64,000 bases of DNA from Diaporthe sp. PMI_573. Taxonomy: Eukaryota > Ascomycota > Sordariomycetes > Diaporthales > Diaporthaceae. How positions within the stretch are numbered: position 1 is the first letter of the stretch; every line of letters begins with the position of its first letter. The notes under the pieces are model-generated. The model was not told the DNA's origin, did no database searches, and saw only the letters and a program-made list of their open reading frames with translations. Both the position numbers and the translations under genes were made by a program. Positions 22,348-32,742 of the stretch are shown here, piece after piece. The stretch covers positions 62,001 to 126,000 of the forward strand of contig JAJTUP010000055.1 of assembly GCA_021399435.1 (NCBI GenBank), given 5' to 3'.

Positions 22348-23398
22348 GGGACCCGAGTACTTGTTGAACTACGGAGGAAAATGGATGCACCCACTTCTCC
22401 GTGTGGTTTTGCCCTCATGTGCTGGCTTCCTAATTTCAAAAATACCGGCGGGGAGGTTATAGCCAGCCAAAGGATTTATTTAGGCAATCAGTTCAATAGG
22501 TGCTGCAGAGACCAGTCTATTATCTGAAAGGGAGCCCCGTGTTGACGTTCGATAAATGCTGGCTTTATCCATCTGACGTTACAGTCCCCAACTCTGTTCC
22601 AATTGATGAGCCGAATTCCACAACTGACCCTGTGACAACTCTCAGTCAATACAAGATCTTTGGCCGTTTGATCGAATTCCTTCATGCAGCCTGAGACCTA
22701 GGGATTCTGCTAGAGGATCGATCAGCGTGCAGGATATTACTCGGCATATGCTGCAGAGGTTGGCTGTGGTGCTTCGGTCGAGGACGTCTTGAAAAGTGCC
22801 ACGCCCAATGGCGAGAGGACATTGAGCAAAATAGCGTTCAGGATTACCACAAGTTCAGACCGCAGTAATCCACCGCAGCGGCCTGGAGCAGCTCAATCAC
22901 CTGCCATTTTTGTCATTCAGACAATTTGTATCAAGACCTGAAGGATACCATAGCGCAAGTATAAAGTGGCAAATCGTTCTCGAAAATCCCGTCTCTTGAC
23001 ATTGAACAGGGGCAACGTCTGCGGGGAGCTTGGAAGACCATAGGTCGAGACCCATGATATGTCCCATTGCCCGGACACCTGAAATGGTTGCACTTCAGCG
23101 AGTTCTGACGAGACCACAGCCCCTCACTTTGCGGAACACCTGAATGAAGGTTCACAGCAAGCTGATCTGATGACATGCAATTGGTTCCTTGTTGGATTGT
23201 TCAATTGATCCCCGAGATCTCGTCATATTTTACACTTGAGCCCTACTTCGTTTGCACCTCTGATGACGCACTCAGTGCTGCAGCCGAGGCTCCGTTTTGA
23301 CCCTTCTCGTGCTCCCTTATTTGCTTAGTCCAGCTGGCCCCTAGTCAGTACCGTGGAGGTTCGAAGAGCCTGCTGGGTGGTATTGGCTGGACAACGTA
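22348..23398. other. Intergenic region after the relic
   Basis: No intact gene. A short open stretch at 22500-22694 may belong to the upstream relic but shows no recognised motif. Confidence 0.4.
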
Positions 23399-24037
23399 CT
23401 ATCGGCTTGGGTAGAATCGGCCTGGTTCCGGCATCTTGTGTCTGAATTCGCGGTCCGCGCTAAGTCTCCAGGTGAGGGCTGTGAATCCCAGAATCACGGC
23501 ACCGAAGACCACAGTATTGACCTTCCAGTTAGACGGCTGGGCGTACCAGCCACCAGCTGGCGACCAGACGTGCTTGGGATATCTATCGGGTAGGCTGTCA
23601 GTTTACATGTCGCATGGGCAGGGACGGTTGTCGTCGAGTCCGAGGGGGGTGGACGCGGGCTACTAACGGAACTCTGGGACCGCCACCCTACCAAGCTGTT
23701 AGCGTGTACTCAGTCGAGAAAGAATTGGGAACGGTAGGGCTTACCATCTTGTCTGTTTCTCCTCGTCAATGGGAAAGAATGGGACTTTGCGTGGGACGGT
23801 GATGTCTGCGGGCGACGACGAGAGCTTGGATTGAGGTCAGTCAATCAGATGGTCGCGGATTGGCTGGTCGGTCAACCTCTGGCTTCTGCCGACCGGCATT
23901 GGGCAGTCTACCCGCAGAGAATTATGTCAGCGAAAACTCGAAGCAGTGGGCAGCTAACTGTGGCAGGGGTGCATCGGGAGCTCACCCGAGCGCCATGTGC
24001 AGACAGGCGTCTTTGATAGTGCGTCTGAGCTCACCAT
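23399..24037 (-). CDS. Small single-pass membrane protein, probably mitochondrial
   Basis: A four-exon gene with very short exons: 24037-23986, 23805-23745, 23687-23664 and 23594-23399, 110 residues. Introns are 180, 57 and 69 nt; phases 1, 2 and 2 all agree. Recognisable parts are ITVPRKVPFFPIDEEKQTRW, VAVPEFR, YPKHVWSPAGGWYAQPSNW, a membrane helix VNTVVFGAVILGFTALTW and a C-terminal EFRHKMPEPGRFYPSR. The single helix followed by a charged tail resembles small inner-membrane proteins such as accessory respiratory subunits. I recall the family as conserved in filamentous fungi but cannot name it safely. It is divergent from the mL44 gene, with only 174 bp between the start codons, so a shared promoter is likely. 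The 24-nt third exon is the weakest part of the model. Confidence 0.78.
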
Positions 24038-24211
24038 TTTTTTTCGCAGCGGCTGCTCGCTCTGCTCCACGCTCCACGCGACGCCATCCACACGACCACC
24101 ACCACGTCCACGACCTCCCATGACGACAACCCCCTCCGCGTCCCACGTTCAAGTCAAGGTGCTGTATCCCAATTGAGTGGCCTGGGAGCGCAGCCTGCAC
24201 ATTTTCTCTCC
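24038..24211. promoter_or_regulatory. Short bidirectional promoter region
   Basis: 174 bp lie between the divergent start codons of the small membrane protein and mL44. No TATA box was seen; the region is GC-rich with GGTCGTGGACGTGG-type repeats. Confidence 0.5.
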
Positions 24212-25579
24212 ATGAAGAGGTTAAGGTTGGAAAAATGGTCCGGGCACCTGATTACAGCTCGCCCAGGGGTCGCAGCAAGAAGAAGCCTCTCGTCACAGCC
24301 TCGAGCACAACTTCCTAGACCGAACCAGCTCGCCTCTTCCCCAAGATGGCAGTCCACAGCTGCAGCAAGAGACATCGCGGCCGAGATCAGACAGGGGCAA
24401 CCGGAGCTCAGCGAGCCTATATCTTCTGACCAATTCTCCAAGACTGCAACGAATGAAGCACCACTGTGGCCCTCAATATCCGGCCAAGAACCGGTAGGGC
24501 CGGTGCCCTCTCCTCTGCCCCAGGATGCCTCAAAATCCGCCAAATTGGCCGCTCTTCATGCTCGGCTGTCCCTCTCCGACAGGATTCCCATCCAGACCCT
24601 CGCACGCACCCTCGTCGACGCCTCCGCCGACCCAGCGCCGCTGTTCAACAACTCCAACCTCGCCTACCTGGGCCAGACGCTCATCAGCTACCATACCTCC
24701 GAGCTGCTCATGTGCCGGTTCCCCAGGCTACCCATGCAGATCCTGCATTCAGCCATGAAGGCCTACGGTGGCGACAAGACCCTCTTCCATGTCGCGCGAT
24801 CGTGGGGCGTTGAGAGCGCTGCCGCGCCGGGCGCCGAGGTTGACCCGGGCCTGTTGCAGTTCTCGCTAGAGAAGGAGAGATCATTCAACACCAAGTGGGG
24901 CTTGGCGAGAGCTGAGACTACCTGGGGCCCATCGAAAAACCAAAGGTTCCGGAGGGGTATCTCGAGCAGCGTGGTTTTTGACGACGACTTTGGCGACATG
25001 TTTGTTGGAATGAGGGAGGCCAAGCCAGACCAAGAGAACGAGGTCGAGCCGAGTGAAGAAGCGGAGGACGACCTTCCCGTGGAGCGGCAATTGACCCTGG
25101 GGGATCCGGACAAGAAGGTGGAAAGGTCACATAACATCCACGCGACATTCGTGCGCGCTGTGGTGGGGGCAATCTACACGTACTGTGGAAGGGATACTAC
25201 GCGGTCGTTCATCAAGGCGCACATACTCTCGCGGCAATTTGACCTACAAAAGCTGTTTTCCTTCTCGCAACCCACGAGAGAGCTGTCCCGCCTCTGCGCG
25301 AGAGAGGAGTTCGATCCCCCCGTGGCAAGGCTGCTGTCAGAGACCGGACGTCTCTCCAGGACGCCGGTATTCGTGGTCGGCATCTTCAGCGGGAACGACA
25401 AGCTGGGAGAGGGTGCTGCCGCCAACCTGCACCAGGCCCGCCTTAAGGCTGCGATGAACGCACTCAAGGCGTGGTATCTGTACAGCCCTGGCGAGGACGT
25501 CCGGGTGCCAAGTGACATGCTGGTGGACGGGGCCAAGCCGTGGGAGCCGGTTTATGTCGACATCGGCGAGGTGGTATGA
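24212..25579 (+). CDS. MRPL3: Mitochondrial large-subunit ribosomal protein mL44
   Basis: Single exon, 455 residues. Structural protein of the mitochondrial large ribosomal subunit. It has an RNase III-like fold that lost catalysis, plus a double-stranded RNA-binding domain. Residues 1-60 are basic, Ser/Arg-rich and lack acidic residues early on, as in a mitochondrial presequence. The RNase III-like part spans about 110-385: NLAYLGQTLISYHTSELLMC near its start and FVRAVVGAIYTYCGRDTTRS near its end, with a variable acidic insert between them. The C-terminal dsRBD has TPVFVVGIFSGNDKLGEGAA followed by ARLKAAMNALKAWYLYSP. The ATG follows CTCTCC; a TTG 39 nt upstream is in frame but was not chosen. 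Confidence 0.93.
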   Translation: MKRLRLEKWSGHLITARPGVAARRSLSSQPRAQLPRPNQLASSPRWQSTAAARDIAAEIRQGQPELSEPISSDQFSKTATNEAPLWPSISGQEPVGPVPSPLPQDASKSAKLAALHARLSLSDRIPIQTLARTLVDASADPAPLFNNSNLAYLGQTLISYHTSELLMCRFPRLPMQILHSAMKAYGGDKTLFHVARSWGVESAAAPGAEVDPGLLQFSLEKERSFNTKWGLARAETTWGPSKNQRFRRGISSSVVFDDDFGDMFVGMREAKPDQENEVEPSEEAEDDLPVERQLTLGDPDKKVERSHNIHATFVRAVVGAIYTYCGRDTTRSFIKAHILSRQFDLQKLFSFSQPTRELSRLCAREEFDPPVARLLSETGRLSRTPVFVVGIFSGNDKLGEGAAANLHQARLKAAMNALKAWYLYSPGEDVRVPSDMLVDGAKPWEPVYVDIGEVV

Positions 25580-26025
25580 GTTAGACGGATAGTGTGGTTG
25601 TGCCGAAGAAAATATAAGGTCAATGTTGGGCAGGGTGGCTTGACATCAGCGGCGCATTATAGACTTGGCGAGTGTACGAGAGCAACGATGATGACCAGAG
25701 GCCCTTGGGGGTTGGCCCAGGCGTGTTCGTGGGCGCTCGCCTCTCACTCCCTCGGGAGTTGTATATTCTGTTTTTTTTTTTTTAAAAAAAAAAAGAGAAA
25801 TAAAACGCTGAGATCAAGAACAAGGTTGCCGGAGAGCCCAAATTCTCCAACCGCCAACAAACCTTAGCCATACTACAACCTATGCAACTCAGATACCACC
25901 ATGTAGCATGTGAGACAATTTGTCGGTAACGTTTATGACAGATCATGCTCATTCCTATATTGCTGGGGTATCTTCTGCACTTCGTGGCATGCCTTTGCCT
26001 GACTATCATACACACTCCGGGCCCT
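25580..26025. other. Convergent 3' intergenic region
   Basis: Lies between the stop codons of mL44 and the phospholipase gene. It contains the T13A11 palindrome described separately; no gene. Confidence 0.5.
25771..25794. repeat. T13A11 palindromic homopolymer tract
   Basis: Thirteen T followed directly by eleven A. It could form a hairpin and is placed between two converging genes, where it could act as a poly(A)/termination element for both strands. Confidence 0.7.
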
Positions 26026-28542
26026 TCAGCTGAAATGATCACCCTCCCCTAACTTTCCATCAACACCCAGCTGAACCCTGCGCCTCCTCCTCTCCGACTT
26101 CTCTTTCCCCTCCCTCTCGAGTCTCATCTTCTTCCGCCTCTCATATACAGCCCTGACCGTCTTGCGTATCTTCTCTCTCCCCTCGTCATAGTTCGCCTTG
26201 GCCAGCTGAACAACCTTGTCGATCTGCTCCGGCGTGTACACGAAATTCCACGTGCTGAGGTAATCACTCATCCCGGGGTCTACGCCTTCCACCTTGTCGT
26301 TCTTTAGGAAGGGCAGGTAGACCACCGCGATGCCCGCGTCCGGCTCCTGGAGGTGCCAAGCTGTGCTGTTATCTAGAGCCTTGGAGGGTGGCGGCGGCTC
26401 CGAGGAGCGCTCCTGAGTGGTCCCAACCCACACGGTGCAGAAGCCCAACTCTCCGGACTCGGCGTCGCCCTTCTCGAACTTGTGGGTGCCCTCCACGTCC
26501 TCCGGCCTGACGCCGGCTTCACGGCGGCGTGCGGTTTGGTCCGCCTTCGCCTCGTCGAGCCTGGCCGATGCTTCCTTGGCGGATACGGCCTCGGCCTCGC
26601 TCAGTTCCTTCGCGACCTGAGTGTTAGGTTCGGTCTCTTTGGGCCAGCCGATGCCGATGGGCCATCCCTTGATCCCACGTTGTCGTGCATACCCGTCTGC
26701 CACGGACAGCCAGTTGTCTGTCTTTACGTCTGCGGAGGCATCGAATGCAATGAGGATGTCGACATTACGGCCGGGCCGCAGAAGAGGGTAAATCGGCAAA
26801 TTGTTCGACATCCCGGCGTCCATCAGCTGTAGGTATTCGCTCTTATAGATGCCCGTGGGTGTCGTGCGTGGGAGCTGGCCCTCCATACCGTACGTGAAAT
26901 TTGGCAGCATAGCAGGGTCGATTGGGTGGACCTTGCTCAGATCTTCATTGTGTCCCGAGATCAGCTCGTCAATCGTGGAGAACCCCGTCAAGCTCCGCAC
27001 CAGAGGACGGACCTCACGATAGTAGTGGCTGAGGGTCGCGCAAAAGGCACTGCCAAAGATGCCCATTAGGAGTGGCATGCGAGCTTCGGGGAGGTGGAAG
27101 CCCTCTTCTGGAGGAATGTCTCGACCATTCGCGAACTTGCGCCCCAGAGCCCAGGTTGGAATGCCGGCGGAGAATTCCTCACAAAATGCCTCGTAGGGTG
27201 TGATCTCAAACCATTGAAACCACGCCTCCTTGGCGGCCTGTTCTTTCTCTTGTTCGGTGGGATGACCAGTTCCGTCGGCCGCACCGGAAGCGTTCGGGAT
27301 CTCGTGGCGGACAGCCGTGTAGATTGGGAACGGATTCTGTCCAAATTTGATATTTTGCCTCTGGTTTGACAGCTTGAAGTCCCTTGCATCCACGCCCAGC
27401 TCTCCCTTGGGGACCAGAAGCCTCGCCGCCAGAAGAGTACCGTACACGTCGACAAGGCCGAAGTCTGCGTTGGGGTCTCCCCTTAGCTTCTCGACAAGAC
27501 CGCTCAGTAGATATCTATTGGTGGGTGCCGACGCCAGCGATGAGAAAGCCACGGGCGGGTATGCGATGTGAACCCCGATTCTCGCCTTGACGTGGTCCAA
27601 GACGCGGTTGAGACTGCCTTGCGCAAAGCTCGAATGGAATAGAGCCTGGAGCCAGCATGAGCCACTCACACCGGAGGTGTAGGTAACGCAATCAAAGAGG
27701 CCATCCTCTCCCGTTGCGATCATGCTTCCAATGCCTGCAACTAGGGCTCTCAGACCGCCACCGGAGCCACACACTGCAATAGTAGGCACGTCATCCTCAT
27801 GGACTTCCTTCTCGTCCAGGTCCAGATACTTGGCCAGCGCTACCGTAACGACCTTCTTCCTCCGAGCGAGGAATTCTTTCTCCTCGTCGCAAAGCTCGTT
27901 TGATACCCTAACCTTGGCTGAATAACGAATCTCAGGGTTAATCTCAGGGTCGTGGGCTTCCTTCCAAATCTCATCGGCCAAAGATCCGGGGGCCATGGAC
28001 AGTTCCCCCTGAAGCTTCCGGATGTACCCGGGGACGAATTTCGACCACTCGGGCAGTAGCAGATCGATGACCTTGTCGGAGACTGCACGCCATTCTTGGT
28101 CGGTGATTACGCTGAAATTCTGGAAGGCCGTGGTGAAGTTATGCCACGCCCCAGAGTCCTCGCTTTGAGTCGCCTGGTTCTCCTGCTTGGCATCCTTTGC
28201 TTGGCCCTCCTCGAGGGTGGAATCGCCGGGTGTGGCATGTGTTGGGTGTTTGGCCGATGGTTGGAGCTCCTGGTAGACATCTGATGGGTAGAGGGACCAG
28301 ATCAGTACGCTGGCGATAAAAATGGTGGCGGACAAGGTGCGCCTCGATTTACGCTGCTTGTTGTCGGAAGAGAAGAAGCCATGCCGCAGTTGCTGGTGCT
28401 GATGAGGACTGGCGCGTTGACGCGAAGCTGTCGCCCTTTTGGCAGCCCATTGATGTAGCCTCGTCGGATGGCGGTGAATAGATAGGCAAGTGCGGGCAGC
28501 CTGAAACGAAGCCCCAGGTGTCGCTTGTCGTGGGAACCTCAT
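26026..28542 (-). CDS. cPLA2-type (lysophospholipase) phospholipase with N-terminal membrane anchor
   Basis: Single exon, 838 residues. Hydrolyses acyl esters of glycerophospholipids through a Ser-Asp dyad. Oxyanion motif CGSGGGLRAL at about 258-266; nucleophile elbow SGVSGSCW with Ser293; candidate catalytic Asp in LMDAGMSNNLPIYPLLRPGR, followed by VDILIAFDASAD. Residues 1-60 are rich in Arg, Ala, Gln and His with almost no acidic residues, as in a mitochondrial presequence. A single helix (SATIFIASVLIWSLY, about 71-85) follows. No C2 domain is present. The C-terminal 60 residues are highly charged and helical. The start was taken at the first ATG (28542); the upstream in-frame TTG was rejected. 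Membrane placement suggests phospholipid remodelling in mitochondria, but this is inference. Confidence 0.9.
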   Translation of the reverse strand: MRFPRQATPGASFQAARTCLSIHRHPTRLHQWAAKRATASRQRASPHQHQQLRHGFFSSDNKQRKSRRTLSATIFIASVLIWSLYPSDVYQELQPSAKHPTHATPGDSTLEEGQAKDAKQENQATQSEDSGAWHNFTTAFQNFSVITDQEWRAVSDKVIDLLLPEWSKFVPGYIRKLQGELSMAPGSLADEIWKEAHDPEINPEIRYSAKVRVSNELCDEEKEFLARRKKVVTVALAKYLDLDEKEVHEDDVPTIAVCGSGGGLRALVAGIGSMIATGEDGLFDCVTYTSGVSGSCWLQALFHSSFAQGSLNRVLDHVKARIGVHIAYPPVAFSSLASAPTNRYLLSGLVEKLRGDPNADFGLVDVYGTLLAARLLVPKGELGVDARDFKLSNQRQNIKFGQNPFPIYTAVRHEIPNASGAADGTGHPTEQEKEQAAKEAWFQWFEITPYEAFCEEFSAGIPTWALGRKFANGRDIPPEEGFHLPEARMPLLMGIFGSAFCATLSHYYREVRPLVRSLTGFSTIDELISGHNEDLSKVHPIDPAMLPNFTYGMEGQLPRTTPTGIYKSEYLQLMDAGMSNNLPIYPLLRPGRNVDILIAFDASADVKTDNWLSVADGYARQRGIKGWPIGIGWPKETEPNTQVAKELSEAEAVSAKEASARLDEAKADQTARRREAGVRPEDVEGTHKFEKGDAESGELGFCTVWVGTTQERSSEPPPPSKALDNSTAWHLQEPDAGIAVVYLPFLKNDKVEGVDPGMSDYLSTWNFVYTPEQIDKVVQLAKANYDEGREKIRKTVRAVYERRKKMRLEREGKEKSERRRRRVQLGVDGKLGEGDHFS

Positions 28543-30616
28543 TGCGCTGTGGGCGAGGAACCTTGAGACGTCTCCCAGCTGAGGCAATTAAATTGTCGGC
28601 CAAGCGACTGTTCCCATAAGCCACGCGTGAATTCTCATATCAGCCAGCAATGACGGGTCGAATTCGAGGTTCAGAGAATATAGGATTTCAAAATGCATGG
28701 GCGTAAGATGCATGCAGTCAAATGAATCTACTCAAGTGGTCGAATTGACCTGATCTGTGCTAAAACACGGTTGAGTAAGGCCATCACGAACCAACCGAAC
28801 GGGTGAGGTGAAAGTGATATCATGCCTCCCTCCGGGGCGGGAAACAGGTTCGTGGAGCACTAACGCCTAGAAGCTTCCGCCCGCTTCAAGCTGGCGCCGC
28901 AATGCCAAACCTTGAGCGAAGCTTTTCTCAACGCCTAATTGCATTTCTTGTTGGAATATGTGTCGATGACTATTGGCTCTCTGCTCTAGACACCTACTAT
29001 CCACTCGGACGAACCAGGTGTTGAAGTAGATGATCTAGTGGGACGGACCTCACCCCCCCCCCAAGTACCATCCATGGTGGCCGGGGCGGTTGGTGCTGAT
29101 GTAGCTGACCCAGCCTTCCGACCCTATGGTCTCATTCACACGACTTCAGGTCGAATGTGCAAGATGGGTAACACTTGGACGAGCTACAAGAGCGAGTGCT
29201 TGGATCTCGTCGCAAGCTGCGGGTTTGAGATCCGGAAGTTTAGATGGGATCTGTAGCCGGTGAAACCCAAGACGAAGGTGCGACGATCAGGAATGAGCTC
29301 AAGATCAGACACGCCACCACACTGCTGCCGCCTCTGCTGTGGGTGGCGAGCCGTCTGATCTAACCACGGCGATGGCAGTGGGATGGGCACTCTGTAGACC
29401 AGGAGAAGCTTTGCCGTGACATTGAAAAGTTGGGTTGAGTTTGTGCGCCACGAGGATCGCCGCGAGGATCACACAATGTCAGAATGTTTGGTGGTTTGCG
29501 CTTGAGACCGACAGCGCCCGACGGCAGACACAGCTCGAGGCGGCAAACGGCCTGGAGATGAAATGCTTCAACAAAGACGGCCTGATGTGGATCGGCGCTG
29601 CACGAAACGGCATCCTAATCAGAGGCGTGGAGCCAATTGAGAGCACCATCTTAGATTGGACCCCCTGCCCGTCGCTCTGGTCGTGGCACAACCCCTGCAT
29701 CCTCCCCCTACTGCTCGCAAGTGAACCGGCCTAACGAACGGTTGACCCTCTGGGGGTCCCCCGTCCTAGCTCCACCTTCCACCAGATTGCCCATCAGCCG
29801 GAGCCCAGCCAACTGCCAGCTTGCCCAGCTCCGTCGTCCCTGATGTGAATCTGTGACAGGCCTCTTGGCCGAGCTGCTTCTACAGGACCACGTTCACAAC
29901 TGCCACCCCAGGCACCCTCACCCACCCGCCCACCCGTACCTGCACCCACGGGCAAGCACGAGCCCCCTTTTCCACAGCTCCCCGCACGGGCCAACTGTCA
30001 CCCGGTGGGAAGTACCCTTTTGCCCAAATTTCCTACAGCCCCTTTGCAATCACCTCAACCTTCTCCCAAATCTGCCCATTCTCCGTGCCGTGCAGAACTT
30101 CCCACGACACGACACTTCTCCTTCATCTTCTCATCTCGTCCTATTTCGTAGTATTCTTTTGACGCCAACGGCCATCGCTCTCTCCTCCCTTCACGAAGGC
30201 CTTTTTCCCCCCGCAGCGCACCACTCGCCCCGACCCAACTCGTCAGAGCTGCGTGTCCCTTCCTGGTACGTCTACTTCTCCCGTCCTGACTGGCTCCCCT
30301 CCCTCCCTCGTCAATGCGTCGTAGAAGGCTGCCTCTCCTGCTCCTGCCCGCCTCCTGCCTCCTGCCTCCTGCTTCCTGCCTCATCCGCACCTGTGCAATG
30401 GCGCATCGCCTCGCATCTTACCCGAGTTGATTCATTCCTATGCAACCCCCGCGGGATTCGCCAATTGACGTGCTTTCTCATTGCTCGGCAAATACTGGGC
30501 GGCTCGGGCACTGGGCTCCCAGCTCCTGAAGACGCGGATGCTAACAGAGTTCCTCCCCGACCACAGTCACTCGTTCCTTCCCTCCCTTTCCGACCTCAAC
30601 CGATTTTACATTCACA
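28543..30616. promoter_or_regulatory. Divergent intergenic region and septin leader
   Basis: Contains upstream sequence of the phospholipase (left) and the septin (right). The last 700 bp are strongly CT-rich, including a CCTCCTGC-type repeat at about 30348-30381; this is typical of highly expressed fungal promoters and 5' leaders. A long open frame crosses this CT-rich sequence but has a composition-driven protein and no domain. Confidence 0.5.
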
Positions 30617-32742
30617 ATGGGTAAGCGCATACAAACTCCTGCCTCGGAGAGCAATAGCAGTTAGTTTTGGGGAGCAATGCAAGAATCAATCCTGGACTCG
30701 GAGCGACGACGACCAACTTCATTCCGACCACACAACTCCCAGCGCGTCGAGTCTCTGGCCACCGCGATCCTATCGGCCGCCCAAACCTACCTCCATCACC
30801 GGCAAATTCCCGTGCAACATAATTGGGCTTGTCTCTGAAATGCCATTGCGGTCGATCGGGGCCGGGGATCGAGACAGGGCAGCCAGCAAATGCACTGCCA
30901 GATCACCATGCCTTTCGACCTGATCCATCCGAACAAAGCGCGCTCCCGCAGTGTTCAACTGGATAATGTCATCACAACCAGCAAGCGAACACCAGCATCC
31001 CCACCGCCGGCAATTGCCACCAGGTCCAGCAGCCTTGCGCACCGCGAGAACGAGATGCCAGCTCCCAGCTATCGCAGCATGTTGGATGTCGAGACGCCCC
31101 CGAGGATTGCCCCATTGAGAGCCATGGAGCTGGGCGAGCTACAACGCCAGATCTTGCCGCTGGCTGAGTGTCAGGCTCCTCTGATTCTGCACTGGCTCCC
31201 AACTACTGCTTTCTCTCTCTCTCTCTCTCTCTAGAGGCAACAAAGTGGTGATTTACTGACTTAACTCGTGTTGCAGCTTCCAACGGCGCCCCTGTCACCA
31301 CCCCTCCCGAGCTTCCTATCGGCAAGCCTTCCTCTCCCATTGCGGATGTGGGTCAAGCGGAATATGAGCAGAATCCTAACCTCAGGCCTACAGTCTCATC
31401 TGGCGTGATTGAGAACAAGAACATTGTCCGCAGGAAGCTGACGGGCTACGTTGGCTTTGCCAACCTTCCCAACCAATGGCACCGTAAGAGTGTTCGCAAG
31501 GGTTTCAACTTCAACGTTATGGTTGTTGGTGAGTAATCATCCTAGCCGTGCCCTCGTCTTGGTCCATCACATCTGACAGTAGATTTCAGGCGAGTCTGGT
31601 CTCGGAAAGTCTACCCTTGTTAACACTCTGTTCAACACTTCCCTCTACCCGCCCAAGGAGCGCAAGGGGCCCAGTCTCGACATCCTCCCCAAGACTGTCA
31701 CCATCCAGTCCATCAGCGCAGATATCGAGGAGGCTGGTGTTCGCCTGCGCCTGACCGTTGTCGATACCCCTGGCTTCGGTGACTTCGTCAACAATGACGA
31801 GTCTTGGCGGCCAATCACGGATAACATCGAGCAGCGCTTCGATGCTTACCTGGATGCCGAGAACAAGGTCAACCGGATGAACATTGTGGACAACCGCATC
31901 CACGCATGCGTCTTCTTCATCCAGCCCACTGGCCACTCACTGAAGCCTCTCGACATTGAGGTCATGAAGCGTCTTCACACCAAGGTCAACCTGATTCCCG
32001 TCATTGCCAAGTCCGATACTCTGACGGACGAGGAGATCACCGCCTTCAAGGCGAGAGTAAGTTCTCGAGATTTCCCTGTCCACTTCAGATCCTAACAATC
32101 CGACAGGTCCTGGCAGACATCAAGCACCACAACGTGCAGATCTTTGAAGGCCCTCGTTACGAGCTCGACGACGAGGAGACCATCGCCGAGAACAACGAGA
32201 TAATGTCCAAGGTTCCTTTTGCTGTCGTCGGTGCCACCGGTGAGATCACAAATGCCGACGGGCGCAAGGTGCGCGGTCGTCAGTACCCATGGGGTGTCAT
32301 TGAGGTCGACAATGAGGAACACTGCGACTTCGTTAAGCTCCGCCAGATGCTCATCCGGACCCACATGGAAGAGCTCAAGGAGCACACCAACAACCTCCTC
32401 TATGAGAACTACCGAACAGACAAGCTCATCCAGATGGGTGTCTCGCAAGACCCAAGTGTCTTCAAGGAGGTCAACCCAGCTGTCAAGCAGGAGGAGGAGC
32501 GCTCCCTCCACGAGCAGAAGCTCGCCAAGATGGAGGCCGAGATGAAGATGGTCTTCCAGCAAAAGGTCGCCGAGAAGGAGTCCAAGCTGAAGCAAAGCGA
32601 AGAGGAGCTGTACGCCAGGCACCGAGAGATGAAAGAGCAACTGGAACGCCAAAGGCTGGAGCTCGAGGAGAAGAAGTCGAGAGTCGAGAGCGGCCGGCCA
32701 ATCGAAAAGGAAGGCAAGAGGAAGGGATTCTCCCTCCGATAA
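30617..32742 (+). CDS. Septin, Cdc3/AspB type
   Basis: GTP-binding cytoskeletal protein that assembles into hetero-oligomeric filaments at septa and hyphal tips. Exons 30617-30620, 31277-31528, 31590-32056 and 32107-32742, 452 residues. Exon 1 carries only ATGG; splicing over a 656-nt intron gives [16 protein letters not shown]1 P-loop GESGLGKST (86-94), G3 DTPGFGD, G4 AKSD, septin unique element [15 protein letters not shown] polybasic VRRK block lies before the GTPase domain. The C-terminal 110 residues are a coiled coil ([20 protein letters not shown] onward), as in the Cdc3 class. The start ATGG and large first intron are inferred from splice motifs and the expected N-terminus. Confidence 0.95.
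31212..31232. repeat. (TC)n microsatellite in the septin first intron
   Basis: About ten TC units followed by TAG near the 3' end of the 656-nt intron. The polypyrimidine run plus AG at 31234 resembles an alternative acceptor, 43 nt before the one used in the model. Confidence 0.75.

Noticed and set aside
29853..30923. 356-codon open frame upstream of and across the septin first exon
   Set aside because: Composition-driven Pro/Ser/His-rich translation of CT-rich leader; no domain, and it runs through the septin start in another frame.
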